Positions 1-11,901 of a stretch of 64,000 nt of DNA are shown here, in pieces. Each line of letters opens with the position of its first letter. Position 1 is the stretch's first letter. This stretch comes from Falciphora oryzae (lineage: Eukaryota; Ascomycota; Sordariomycetes; Magnaporthales; Magnaporthaceae). The position numbers and the translations under genes are program-made. The DNA lies in NCBI GenBank assembly GCA_000733355.1, contig JNVV01000018.1, forward strand, positions 364,878 to 428,877, read 5' to 3'. A model generated the notes under the pieces. That model saw nothing but the letters and a program-made list of their open reading frames with translations. It was not told the origin of the DNA and made no database searches.

Positions 1-3000
1 TCTCGGCCCCGCGGACGTCCTGCACGCTGAGCGCGACCTTCACCTTGCGCCGCAGCCAGCCGCGCAGCTCGACGCTCACCAGCGAGTCCACGCCCAGACT
101 GCGCATCGACACCGTCACGTCCTTCTCCAGACTGTCTGTGTCGCTGTCGCGCATCGTGAGTTGACGGAGCGTCGCGGCCAGTTCACGTGCGAGCACGGTC
201 GTCAGCGCCTCCTGACTCGCCGCCGTCTGCTCGTGCACGCTCCGCGCCAGTGCGTTGGCCAGCTCTTCGCCGTTGTGGTTTTCTTGCTGCTGCTGGCTCT
301 TGTTCTTTTCATCATCATTTAAAGTGAGTCTTGCCATCTGCATCCTGGGGTCGCGGCGCCAGGCGGACTGCTTCACCAGGCCGGCACCCGACGCCGTCAT
401 GCCCAGCCCGATGGCCATCTGCCCTTCGCTGACGTAGCCAGTTGTCGGCGACACAGACTGCTGCTTCTGTTTGTGCACGGTGTTATTATTGCCACCACCA
501 CCTCGACTCACCTCTCGAGCAGGCTCGTCATCGAGGATCATCAGCTCGAGCGCGTCTAGCAGCTCCCGCTCGTGCAGCACGTGGTGCTCGACGGACCGCA
601 GCGCCTCGAGGCGGCGCGTCTCGCGGGCCAGGATCCCCACGCCCTCCATGATGCCGATGTCGAGCGCGGAGCAGGCGAGGCCGCGCCGGCGCCGGTGCTG
701 CACGAACGCGTCCTGGAACGCGTTGGCCGCCGCGTAGTTGGCCTGGCCCACCTGCCCGCCCAGCCCCGCGAGCGAGCTGAAGAGGACGAAGAAGTCGAGC
801 GGGTGGTACTTCCCGGGCGGCTGTGACTCGACGGCCTCGTGCAGATTCCACGTCCCCTGCACCTTGGCGTCGACGACGTCGCGCCACTGCTTGTACGTCA
901 TGTTGGCGAGGTGGCTGTCCTGTTGCGCGAGGGGAAGTTTGGGTTAGCCTTTTTGCTTTGCCTTTGTGCGTCTGGGTTTCACGAGAGATGCGGGAGGCAA
1001 GGGGCGTTATACTTGAAGGACCATTGCCGAGTGTATGATGCCGCCGATCGGAGTCTCGGCAGACGCCATCAGCTTCTCGACGTCCTCGACCCGGCTCTCG
1101 CTCGCAGACGCGAACTGGAGCTGGCAGGACCCGTCGCCGTTTCGGTACTTGATGTTGCCGTTCACGAACTTGACCTTGCAGCCCATCGCCTCGAGCTCCT
1201 CGCGGAGGAGGGGGTTGTGGGATGCGAACCACTCAGCGGAGCGCGAGAAGAGGATCAGGTAGCGGGCGCCCCGCTCGGCGAGGAACCGCGCGCACGGGAT
1301 GCCCAGACCGCCGACGCCGCCGACGATTACGTACGTCCGGTCTGGCCGCAGCGCGAGCCTGCGCCTCGTCGGCGTCACCTGCAGCGCGCTGACGTCTTCG
1401 AGGAGCTTGACCACCACCGACGGGGTGCTGTCGCCGGGGTTGCGGGGAAGTTTGATGCCGTTTTTAGCGCTGTCGGCTTCCAATGTTTTGATTTGTCTGT
1501 TACTAATGCTGATATTGCCGGTTCGACAGCGCGTCATGGCCCTGCGTAGATGACTAGGTAGGACAAAGGAATAAGGAAGTTCATCAGCCATTATTTGTCC
1601 GCAGTTTGGAAAGAGTCATGGCCTGGAATCGCATCTCACCTGTGCAAAGCCTGCGGCCGACGATTCAGGATTTGTGCCAAGTCGACGCGCGAGAATGTTT
1701 TGCTTTCGCGCAGGATATCAATCCCGTCCGGCTGCTTTCTGCTGCTCTGCGCCCTCTCAGAGGCCTCCCAGCCGACGAGCTGGACCAGATGGCCGTATGG
1801 AGCGAGGCATTTCCACGAGGCCGCGACGAGACTTGGGTCTGCGAAGGTGCTGAGGACGAGGTCAAACCCTTTTCCGCTCATTGCCTTGGTCACGGAGCGG
1901 ATGAAGGAGGCGGTGGACCCGGAGACAAAGACGTGGTCGCTGGCCATATCGAGCTTGGTGATGATCTCCTCAGCCTCGGCGTCGCTGGCGACCGTGGCGA
2001 AGATGTGGTCCGACCTGCCGTCGTTGAGCTGCAAGGCGATCTCGAGGGCTGCCCGGCCAAGCGGTGTTCCGGCGCGGTGAATCAGGAGTGACTGGTAACG
2101 GCGCAAGTCGAGGTGAGTCACTGTCAGTCACACATTTGCTGAAGATATAAAACACAAGGGAGTAGTAGTGCGCAACTCGACTTACCTGACCCTTCTCCAG
2201 CTCTGCGACAGTCTCGAGGGAGTGGAAAGCGCTGCAGTACTCGAGCAACGGGAGTTTGACAGCTTCTTCAAATGCCATTTCGTCGCGGATCCGGAAGCAG
2301 ACTTCCTCGGAGACTCGGACTGATGTCGCGGCACTGCCGGGGCCATAGACGACCACCTGGTCTCCCACGCTCAACTTCTCGATATGAGGTCCGACGGCGC
2401 TGACAACACCGCTGGCTAGGACACCGAGTTCTGTTAAGGTGTGGCTGCCGCTCGAAGCAGCTTGAAGCTCACTAGGCGACAGAGCAAAGGCACGGACTTC
2501 GACTTGTACGGTATTGCCGTCAAGCTCGACCTGAGTCGGTGTAACCTGCTGCTTCCACTCGAGCGTCGTGTGGTTATCGTGCTTGCTCACACCCAAGACC
2601 TTGCGCACTTTGCCTTCATCTTCTTTATCATGCGCTTGCTCCAACAGCTTCTTGGGCAGGTCGACCGAGTCAAACCTGCCGATCTGGATCTCGCCGCCAG
2701 AGAAGACGTACTCAGACTCGGGGTCCGCCTCATCTTCACCGTCGTCCTCCCGCCACCGCGTATCAAAACTGTCGAGCACGCGCGCCGCGGCAGCCCATCC
2801 GGCCGCGTCAAAGGCCTCGAGCTCGAGCGTGACGAGGTCGATGCCCGTCTCGCGCCGGATGCTGCGCGCCGCGCCGAGCACGAGCGCCCAGCGCGGGTTC
2901 TCGCACCGCACCTGCGCCGCCCCCGTCACCCACAGCAGACGCGCGCCGTCCTGCAGCGACAGGATGTTAGCCTTGAGCGCCGCCAGGTCGTCGGCCGCCA

Positions 3001-6000
3001 TCCCGTGCAGGAACGGGCCCCGCTCCTCGTCCAGGTCCAGTAGGCTGACGACCACCTGTTGCGTGGGCAGCAGCTGGCCCGGTAGGAACCACTGGATCTC
3101 GTAGCCGTGCGCCCGGAGGTGGGCGGCTGCCTCAGCCACGCGGGGGCTCCAGGTGCTGCGGGCCAGGACGTTGATTGTTTTCGGTTGGGGAGCTTGAACT
3201 TGCACCTGCGTCTTTTGGTCGGGTGACGCCGCCTGGGCCATGGTGGTCGACGCGCCGTAGTTGTACACGACCTCGCGCTGGGTGAGGAAGCCGGCGGCAT
3301 GGAGCGCGCGCCGCAGGTACCCCATGTTCCCCATGTACTGCTTGTACTCGCCGACGGATCTGCTCTCGTCGCCAGCGTTGGAGTCGCTAAGGATCAGCCG
3401 CCCGCGCGGGCTCAGGAGCGGCCGGATTGCCTGCAGCAGATCGGGGAGGCTGCCGCCGTCGCAGCTGTTGAGAATTACCAGGTCGAAGGGAGCTGTCGTC
3501 TCGAGGGTCTGTGCTAGGTTGAAACTCTCGGGGGTGAGGTTGGCCGTGGCGAATCTCATTCTGGCCGCATGCCCGAAGCGCTCCTGGGCCAGCTTCGAGT
3601 TGGCGTCGCTGCCGCTGGTGAGGACGTATTCGCTGTATAGGGGTCTGCCTTGCCGCGATTTGAGAGCCTGAAGCACTGTGTCGGTCATATTCTTGCCGCG
3701 CTGGGTCTCGACCTCGAGGATACGCATAGCGGGCTTCTTGTGGCCGAGGAGCTCCACCATGTTTGCCACCTTGACCTTATACTGCTGCCTATCGGGCGTT
3801 ATCCAATATGGCGAGTTGTCGAAGTCGAGGTCGGGCTTCCACTCGAGGACGGCTGCGAGATGCCGATCGACCGGGGAGGAGTCTTGGTGGTTTGGTGAGG
3901 CCTCGTCCGGGAGAGGTGTGACCTCGAGGCCCCGGACATGCAGGAATATCTCCTCGCCAGACTCGGACGCGCCAAAGATGTCACTGCAGGAGACCCCGTC
4001 TGCCCTCTCGGAGGCCTCCGCCACGATGCCCATCTCCTTGGCTCTGGCGGCGCTGGCTGCGGGCTTGACGTAGACCTCTTCGATGTACCGCGGGACCGCG
4101 AGCCGCTCAAAGTTGCGCTCCAGGCCGACGCATCCGGCCATCATGCAAGCGTGGAAGGCCGCGTCGAGGGAGGTCGGGTGCATGGCCACCTGGCAGTACA
4201 CGTCCTCGTCCTCGGGCATGCAGGACGTGTCGATGGTCGCTACCGTGCGCTGCTCGCTGACGTGCGAGCACGCGTCCTTGATGCGCTGGAACTGCGGGCC
4301 GTAGTCGAGCCCGAACCGCCTCCAGGTGTCGTAGAAGCCTTGGTGGTTGACCTGGCGCACGAGCGTGTCTGTCGACGCGGCCACGTCCTCGAACGCGGGG
4401 AGTTGGAACTTTGCGCCTGCTGCGCACTTGCCCGTTGCGTGCTGCGTGCACGCGCCGCCGCTCTTGATGTCCGCGATGGACGAGATAGAGAAGTGATACC
4501 AGCCCGCGTCCTCGCCGCTGCCGCCCGGTATCGGCACCAACGCCGTGATCAGCTCGACGGGCTCTTCCTGATCCAGCGCCAGCGGAGTCGAGAACGCGAC
4601 CCCCTTGAGCGAGAAACCCTCGGGTCCGCCGAGCTGCCTGAGCGCCTCGCCGACCATGACGATGAACCCCGCGGCGGGGAAGACGGGCGCGCCCCGGACA
4701 ACGTGTTCACGCAGCCACGGCGCGTCGTCGGCCGGCGACAGGCGGCAGCGCCAGGCCGGGCAGGCATCCCCCGTCTCGACGCAGCGCGAGCCGAGCAGCT
4801 CGTGGTGCGGGAAGCGGCGCAGGCGCCACTCGCGCGAGATGCGGCTCTCGCGCCAGTGCTCGCTCTCATAGTGCCACTGGTAGGTCGGCATGTCGCGCAG
4901 GAAGGAGCCGGGTGGGTTGGCGGCTCGGGGATGGACGGCCGCGCCCGCGAGCCACAGGCTACCCGCCGTCTCGAGCAGGCAGACCATGCCGTCACGGTTG
5001 CGGACGAGGGTTGGGATATAGGTGTACTGCCCCTCTTTCTGCTGCTTCAGCTGCTGTTTCTTGGGATGTTGGGTTTGGCTTGGGTTAAGGGTGCTGGCGG
5101 CTTCACTCTGCACGATCTGGCGTATCGGCCCGGCCAGCGCTGCGTGCGGCCCGATCTCGACGAAGACGGGCGCTGTGGGGAAGTCGCGGAGCAGGGCTCT
5201 GACTGCGCCGTCGAAGAGGACGGGCGAGACGAGGTTGTCCAGGAAGTGTTTGGGTGAGAGGTCCTTGGTCCGATCCGCGTTGACGGATGAGTAGAAAGCG
5301 ACGGTGGGCTCAGCGGCCTGGCCCCGCACCCCATCGGGCCCAGTGATTCTGTCCCAGTAGTCGTCAGCCACTGCCGCCATGTGCTGCGAGTGGTAGCCGC
5401 ACTCGACTTTAAGTCTCCGGCAGAGCACATCGGGGCGTGCGGCGGTGATGGCGGCCATGACGGATGTCAGAACCCCCTTCTCGCCGCTCAGCGTGACGCT
5501 CTCGGGGGAGTTCTCGCACCCGACGATGACACCCGGTTGCAGGAACGGAGCGACGGCGTCTTTTCCGAGCCCGACGGCCGCCATGCCGCCGTTGTGGGCC
5601 CTCGCCAGCGCAGGGGTGATTTGTCCACGGTGGTACGCGAGCAGGAAGGCGTCGTCGGCCGTCACGGCGCCGGCGGCGTATGCTGCTGCCGTCTCGCCCG
5701 ACGAGTGGCCGACCACCGCGGCCGGCCTGACGCCCCAGGACTTGAGGAGGTCCACGATGGCAAGCTGGAGAGCGACCATGCAGGGCTGAGAGTACTCGGC
5801 TTCGTATAGGCGGCTCTGGTCTTGTGGCTTCATGATCTCGCCTGCCGTTTGACCTTGTTAGCGATAGTTTTCCCAACATAGAAGTTTTCTCTTCCTCTCT
5901 TTGGCACTTGGACCCACTCTTCACGCTGAACGGCGGAGGCTTCGAAAGCGAGGCAAGCAGACGGTCGAAATGCTCAACCCGTTGGCGCACCAGCGGCTCC

Positions 6001-8181
6001 TTTTCCAGCAGCTCCTTGCCCATCTGAGCCCACTGCGCACCTTGGCCCGTGAACACCCAGACCACTGAAGGCTGTTTCTCCGGAGCTGTGCCTCTTGCAT
6101 CCATCTTGAAGCGGTCGGCCTGATCAGGCCCTACCACCGCAAAGCCTCGATGGGAGTATGCCTCACGATGAGCCGCCAGCGAGTAAGCCACATCGCCGAG
6201 CTTGGTAGAGTGATCCGTCATGTAGTCTCGAACGGCGTCGGCGGACCGCTCCAGCGCCTTTGGGTGTTTTGCCGAAAATACCAGCAGGCGAGGCTTGGAC
6301 GCGTCTTCCTCTGTGTTTTCTGAGCCTTCGACACCGATGCCTAGAATAGGTAGTGGCATTACTCCTGCGCAAGAAGCAGATTCGAGAATAATCTGCAAGC
6401 TTCGTTAGTATGTATTTTCTGATGGAAAATGCTATGACTGGAAACTCACATGTGCATTGGTGCCGCCAATTCCAAAGCTGTTGACCGACACCCGCTCCAG
6501 ACGATCAGCCGGCCAGGGGGTAGCCTTGATCGGCACTGTGAGCTTGCTCTCCTCCCACGGGACTGTAATAGAGTAGCATTAGTATACTAGAGGGAGCTGC
6601 AAATTTTATTTGGCTCAAGAAGGAGATCTTACTCCGCGGATTTGGCGTGTTGAAGTGGATATTGGGCGGAATTGTAGAGTGCTCCAGAGCCAACACCATC
6701 TTCATGATGCTCGACAGACCAGAGGCACCTTCACCGTGTCCGATATTTCCTTTGACCTGGATTTGCGGCTCACATTAGCACTTGGACTCCAACTTGACGA
6801 CATCGCAAGCGAGCTCTTAGGCGACACTTACTGAACCGATGTGTATCCCATCCTTCCCCCACAGCTTCGCAACCGCGCCGGCCTCGATCGGGTCGCCAAC
6901 AGCCGTCCCGGTACCGTGGCATTCGACCATGGCAGTGCGGCCCAGATCATCAATCTTAGCAATGTCGTAGGCCTTGCGCATGATCCGCTCGTGCGCCGCT
7001 CCGTCCGGGCTCGTTATCCCCTGGCCGCCCCCCTGGCCATCGTTGGACACGCAGCTGGCTTTGATCACCGCCCGCACCGGGTCGCCGTCGCGCAGCGCGT
7101 CGTCCAGCCGCTTGATGTAGATGGCCGAGACGCCCTCACCCCTCGCGTACCCGTCCGCGTCCGCGTCAAAGGCCATGCACCGCCCGGACGGCGAGAGCAC
7201 GCCCTGCTGGTTCATCCCGAGCGTGTCGCGCGGCGACACCATGACATTGACACCTCCCACCACAGCCGCGCTGCAGATTCCTCCCTGCAGGTCTCGGCAG
7301 GCCATGTGCAGTGCGACCAGCGACGAGGAGCAGGCAGTGCGCACGACGACGCTGGGGCCGCGCAGGTCGAACTCGTACGAGGTGCGGTTGGCCACGATGT
7401 AGTCGCCCACGACCTCGGCGCGCGCATTCCTATAGTCCAAGCGGTCCATGCGTTGCATCCCCGCCCAGTCGTCGCACATCTGGCCCACGTAGACGCCCAC
7501 GTCGGCGCCGCGGTACGAGGACGCGGTGAGCCCGGCCGTCTCGAGCGCCTCGTGCACTACCTCGAGGAACAGCCGCTGCTGCGGATCCATCGCCTCGGCC
7601 TCCTGCCGGCTGAGCGTCCAGAAGCTGCTGTCGAGGCGGCGCAGCGGGTCGGAGCCGTCTTTGTCCGTGGCTAGGAAGTAGCCGTGCGTGCTGGGGACAC
7701 GGGGGGCCGATGATGGCTTGCTGCTGCCGGGAGGTCGGACCCAGGCCTCGGCGTGGTAGCGCGACGAGGGGACGCGGCAGCGCCCGTCTCGGCCGTTGAC
7801 CAGGAGGTCCCAGTAGGAGGCGTCGTCGTGGACGCCGCCAGGCAGGCGCATACCCATACCGATGACGGCAATGGGCTCATATGGAGGCGTGCGGTTTCTC
7901 TTCACGCCTGGGGCGACTCCGGCATTACCCTCGCCGTGTGCATCTTGGGCGCCGCGGCTGGGGCTCTGGTCACCATCTAGGACACCCGTACTGATGGTTT
8001 GATCACCATCCAGCCCCATGTGGACGGTTGGGGCGGGCGTGGGCTGCCCCAGGGAGGTTGTGACCGGGGTCAGCAGCCCTGTTGACGCTGCGCCTGGCGT
8101 CAGGCCCTCTGGGACCATGACGAAGCCGCCTGTGAGGTCCAGCGGCTTGGGTCGCCTCGGGTTGCTCTCCTCGGGTCCCAT
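1..8181 (-). CDS. Highly reducing type I polyketide synthase (KS-AT-DH-cMT*-ER*-KR-ACP), C-terminus cut by window edge
   Basis: Iterative fungal PKS making a reduced polyketide. Eight exons fit in phase: 8181-6832, 6756-6633, 6562-6450, 6392-5918, 5841-2186, 2091-1640, 1541-1013 and 919-<1, about 2,539 residues so far. KS has the active Cys in [11 protein letters not shown], then HGTGTAVGD and [10 protein letters not shown] has GHSSGE. DH has [10 protein letters not shown], matching HxxxGxxxxP, and a later DAAFH. KR has GGVGGLG plus a Ser...Tyr pair ([17 protein letters not shown]). ACP carries GVDSLVS with its Ser at about 83-85. The methyltransferase SAM motif reads ILEVETQRG instead of LEIGAGTGG. 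The ER nucleotide motif reads [11 protein letters not shown] instead of HAAxGGVGQAA, and sequence after it is shortened, so both domains are probably inactive. The first in-frame ATG (8181) was chosen; upstream in-frame sequence has no ATG. The 1639-1542 intron is the least certain. Divergent from the CoA ligase. Product unknown. Confidence 0.93.
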
Positions 8182-10182
8182 GGCCGACGTTTTTGGCCTT
8201 GAAGCCGCGATATTCGATGGATGCAAGAGCCGGAGCGAGATGGGAAGGGTGCCAAAAAGAGGAGGGGAGAAACAGAATCATGCACAGCGAGCTCACTCGC
8301 CGACTTCAGTCGAGTATCAGACAGTAATTAGTATGATCCGTGCCGAGGTAGAAAGGGAAGCCAGTAAAAACTTGTGTGGCGATGTTAGGTGGATGCTGGG
8401 CACTGTGCGGACGAGAAGCCCGAGGGTGGGGTAGGGCTGGCCGAGGAGAAAGCGAAGACAAAGTCAGGTAAGGAAGGGTGGGCTGGATGTTGTAAAAAAA
8501 AAATGAGGGCGGTCTCGAGCGCGAGGACGCGAGTGGGCGGACCGAGGCCGGGTTCGGGTTTCTTTGTCCTCCCTGCGTGGCTGTAAAGACACGGCCCCCT
8601 CCGCTGGCTCCTACCGAGAATCTTCCCGTGCAATGTATTATGCCTCGTTGGACACCCCCAACTGGCTTCTTGATACCTCCTACCGTCATCGCTTCTCGGT
8701 TACCCTGAGCTTCGACCCTCGTGATCATGGAGCTCTGTATTGTGGGCCTGATACATCTAGCTAGGCGCCCTGGAGTCATCCATGCATCCTACCCGTTTGC
8801 ATATAATTCTAGCCTTGAAAGATGGATCGTCATTGAGTATGGGGCGGCTCGGCGTTATGAGCCACGCCCCCGGGTAGGCAGGAAGGGTAACGGTAGGCAA
8901 TAGTCCTCCCCATTTGGACTGACGTCGACCAATCCCTTGCCTCCTCCTACGAGAGTGCTGACAGCGGCTGGGCCTAATATCTCACCCCCTGCTGACTAGG
9001 AGGCACACACGCCGGTCAACCAGTTTGCGGGGACAGCGCCGCCCCGCCTGAGACCATTAGGGCTGAATCGTTCAACCGCCAGGCGCCTAAGCGTGCGTGT
9101 TGGTATGTGATATGTATCTTTATGGAAAAGCCTGGCCCCCAACGCCGCCGCGCCGCAGAGGGTACGGCGCAGCCCAGACAGACAACCACGCGGAAGCTTG
9201 GCCTTCGACCAAAGGGGGTACATATACGTATACACTCTCTCAAGCTGAGTATTCCACACGCGAGCATGTCGCAATACCTTAGCCCACTGCTCCTCGCCGC
9301 CTCCACACCGGGCCTCCCCCCTGAATCCTTGCTGACATGAGAACGTTGTCGGCTGGGGCCGAATCCCCTTTCCGCGGCAGCCGATGATCGAGTTCCAGCG
9401 ATTATCGCACGTCACCAAATCCATCTGACCTTTCTCGGATTTGAGACACGTATGCTCGGATATCGAATCGGGTAAATACTGCGCATGCGCAAATGTCCCC
9501 TGGGACCTCCATCAAGCGTGATCGATACTTGGCCATTTGTAATCTTTGGGTTTTATGGAATCGAATGTTGTGACTCTTTCGCACTCACGAGTGCCAAGTA
9601 GCCTTCGCCTCGATTAGCATGTTAATGAAATCAGCCCTAGGGGTGTTAACTCTTGCCCCTATTTCGGAATGAAGAATCGTGAGGTATCATGCCAATCATA
9701 CTTGGCCACAGTTGTGACCATTCCTTCGAGGCATCAGAGTGCTTGGTGGGGGCCAACAGAAGACGCCAACAAAAGATTGATGGAGGGGAGTTGAGTGGTA
9801 AAAGAAATTCGACTCTGGTTGATGCCTTGGGCTCCAAGAAGGAGTGTAGCTGGCCTGGGCAGTTTGCAGGGACTGCTCGAGGAGGGGCCACGTAATGTGC
9901 GCCTGGGCGGAGATTCTAATCAGTTGTTCCTTCCTAATTCTCGAGCTCGGGGTGAGGTGCAAGCTTCAGAGTTTTCCAAGAAAAGAAAAAAATTCTACCC
10001 ACGACACCTCGTCACCCAAGGTGACAGTACCTTGCACCACTCGACGTACAGAGGGTTATCCTCCATCGTTCCCAGCAAGATATCAGATCCGACACCCTGG
10101 ATCAGATCATGCAGCTTCCCCTGGGTGCATGAAGGTCGACCCCATAAAACCCAACCCTCCCATCCATCGTCCATCTATCACC
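8182..10182. promoter_or_regulatory. Divergent intergenic region between PKS and CoA ligase
   Basis: About 2 kb with no convincing ORF, holding the promoters of both divergent genes. A TATA-like ATAAAA lies near 10144, about 40 bp before the ligase ATG. A perfect 12-bp palindrome TGCGCATGCGCA is at 9480-9491. TCGGAT occurs twice (9435-9440 and 9456-9461), 21 bp apart, and could be zinc-cluster regulator half-sites. That last point is inference; no binding consensus was tested. Confidence 0.5.
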
Positions 10183-11901
10183 ATGGATATCCCCACGGAT
10201 ATCACCCTGGACTTCATCAAAAACGGGGCTATAGCCTACCCCGATCGCGGAGCCTGTTGCGACATGACAACGAGGCAGATTTGGACCTACGCCGAGTTGG
10301 ATCGCGATGTTTCAGCTGCAGCGACGCATCTGGCGGAGGAGGGAGTGCGGGCTGGAGACCGCGTGGCGGTCCTGGCGCCTAACAGCGTCTACCTGGTCAT
10401 CCTCCAGCACGCTCTCATGAAGCTCGGCGCCATCTTCGTGCCGCTCAACTGGCGTCTCTCTCCACCGGAGCTTGGAAGGCTCCTCGCAGACTGCTCGCCA
10501 GCGATCCTCTACACCCACCGCGCACCGAGGAACAGCAACACGGGCACATCGACACCTACGAGCTCGACTACCCCGTCGGCAATCGAGACACCACCCCCGC
10601 CTGGTGGATGCCGCCACTTCGACATGCAAGCCTTCATCGAGAAGCTCCAAGACGCAAGGGAGTCCCCACCAGCGCCCATGACACCACGTACCATCTCGGA
10701 CGACGCCATGGCCACAATCCTCTACACCTCAGGCACCTCAGGCAAGCCCAAGGGCGTCGTGCTGACCCGCCGCAACATAGCCGCCACTGGCCTCAACTTC
10801 TCCCTTCTGGGCCGCGTGGAGGAGTCCTCGGTGCTGCTGTGCGACGCGCCCATGTTCCACGTCATAGGCCTCGTCGCCGCCGTCTGGGCGCCCCTGGCCG
10901 CTGGCGCCGCCTTCGTCGTCTCGCCCCGCTTCGACCCGGCTGCCACCAACGACCGCCTGGCCTCGGGCATCACGCACTACTTTTGTGTCCCGCAGATGGC
11001 GGACGCGCTGAGCCGCGCGCCCAACTTCTCGCCCGAGGAGTGGACCAACCTCAAGGCGCTCTTCACGGGCGGCGCGCCCAACCCGCCCAGCCGCATCCGC
11101 TCCTGGCTCGACCGCGGCGTGCTCATGGTCGACGGCTACGGCACGACAGAGACCGGCACCGCGCTCGGCATGCCGCTCTCGGCCGAGACCCTGGCCGCCA
11201 AGGCGGGCTCTGTCGGTCGGCGGCCGCTGCTGACCAGCGTCGAGATCATGGATGAGCACGGCAACCCCGTGGGCGTCGGCGAGGCGGGCGAGATCGTGGT
11301 TGCGGGGCCGAGCGTGTCGCCTGGGTACTGGGGAGGACCGCCTGCCAATGGGCAAGCTGTTGCCGGACCTGCGCTGCTGTCGCTGGATGGCTCGGGGAGG
11401 GCTGCTCAAACGAACGGCGCAGAGGGCGGTGCGTGGGTTTACCCCTGGTTCCGCACCGGCGACGTTGGACGACGCGACGAGGACGGGTTCGTGTACATCA
11501 TGGACCGCCGCAAAGACGTCTTCATCTCGGGAGGCGAGAACGTGTACCCGGCCGAGGTCGAGGCGGCCCTCACGACACACCCCAGGGTGGCCGAGGTCGC
11601 CGTTATCGGCACCCCCGATGTTCGCTGGGGCGAAGTTGGCCGCGCTTACATCGTGCTCGCGCATCAGGAGGGAGATACTGGGGATGCTTCACAGCATCCC
11701 GATGAAAAGGCCACCGCTGCTGACCTGGTCGAGCACTGTCGCGGCTTGATTGGAGGCTACAAGATCCCCAAGCAGTTTCGTTTCGTGCACAGGTTGCCCC
11801 GGACGGGGTCCGGCAAGGTCGTGAAGCACATCCTAAGGGCGGAGGCGGCCTCCGAGACGGACGGCGGTCAGGGAGGAGGAGGAGGAGGCTTGGGCGCTTG
11901 A
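10183..11901 (+). CDS. AMP-forming acyl-CoA synthetase / CoA ligase
   Basis: Activates a carboxylic acid as an acyl-adenylate and transfers it to CoA (ANL superfamily). Single exon, 572 residues. The ATP-binding P-loop TSGTSGKPKGVVLT is near residue 185. YGTTETGTALG (A5) lies mid-protein. The hinge and A8 region reads WFRTGDVGRRDEDGF followed by DRRKDVFISGGENVYP. The catalytic Lys motif is GSGKVVK near the C-terminus. The protein ends in a Gly-rich tail (GGGGGGLGA), with no clear peroxisomal PTS1 signal. The start at 10183 was chosen for its CACCATGG context and the TATA-like ATAAAA about 40 bp upstream; in-frame ATGs further upstream lie in probable UTR. Divergent from the HR-PKS, so it may supply a starter or process the released acid (inference). 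Substrate not predictable. Confidence 0.9.
   Translation: MDIPTDITLDFIKNGAIAYPDRGACCDMTTRQIWTYAELDRDVSAAATHLAEEGVRAGDRVAVLAPNSVYLVILQHALMKLGAIFVPLNWRLSPPELGRLLADCSPAILYTHRAPRNSNTGTSTPTSSTTPSAIETPPPPGGCRHFDMQAFIEKLQDARESPPAPMTPRTISDDAMATILYTSGTSGKPKGVVLTRRNIAATGLNFSLLGRVEESSVLLCDAPMFHVIGLVAAVWAPLAAGAAFVVSPRFDPAATNDRLASGITHYFCVPQMADALSRAPNFSPEEWTNLKALFTGGAPNPPSRIRSWLDRGVLMVDGYGTTETGTALGMPLSAETLAAKAGSVGRRPLLTSVEIMDEHGNPVGVGEAGEIVVAGPSVSPGYWGGPPANGQAVAGPALLSLDGSGRAAQTNGAEGGAWVYPWFRTGDVGRRDEDGFVYIMDRRKDVFISGGENVYPAEVEAALTTHPRVAEVAVIGTPDVRWGEVGRAYIVLAHQEGDTGDASQHPDEKATAADLVEHCRGLIGGYKIPKQFRFVHRLPRTGSGKVVKHILRAEAASETDGGQGGGGGGLGA

Noticed and set aside
839..1549. 236-codon + strand frame over the PKS KR region
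   Set aside because: Opposite-strand shadow. The minus strand carries a complete KR with motifs.
2092..2121. Alternative PKS ER exon start at 2121
   Set aside because: No AG acceptor keeps the frame there. CCAG at 2092 gives the family-like join KGQ|SLLIH.
3938..5257. 439-codon open frame on the + strand
   Set aside because: Antisense shadow of the PKS exon. GC-rich third positions on the minus strand create it, and the translation is Arg/Val/Ala-rich without motifs.
8182..8226. Longer PKS N-terminus from 8226
   Set aside because: The codon there is TTG. The first in-frame ATG is 8181.
9895..10182. N-terminal extension of the CoA ligase to an upstream ATG
   Set aside because: The TATA-like box at 10144 and the CACCATGG context at 10183 place this in the promoter/leader. 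The ligase family starts near MDIP.
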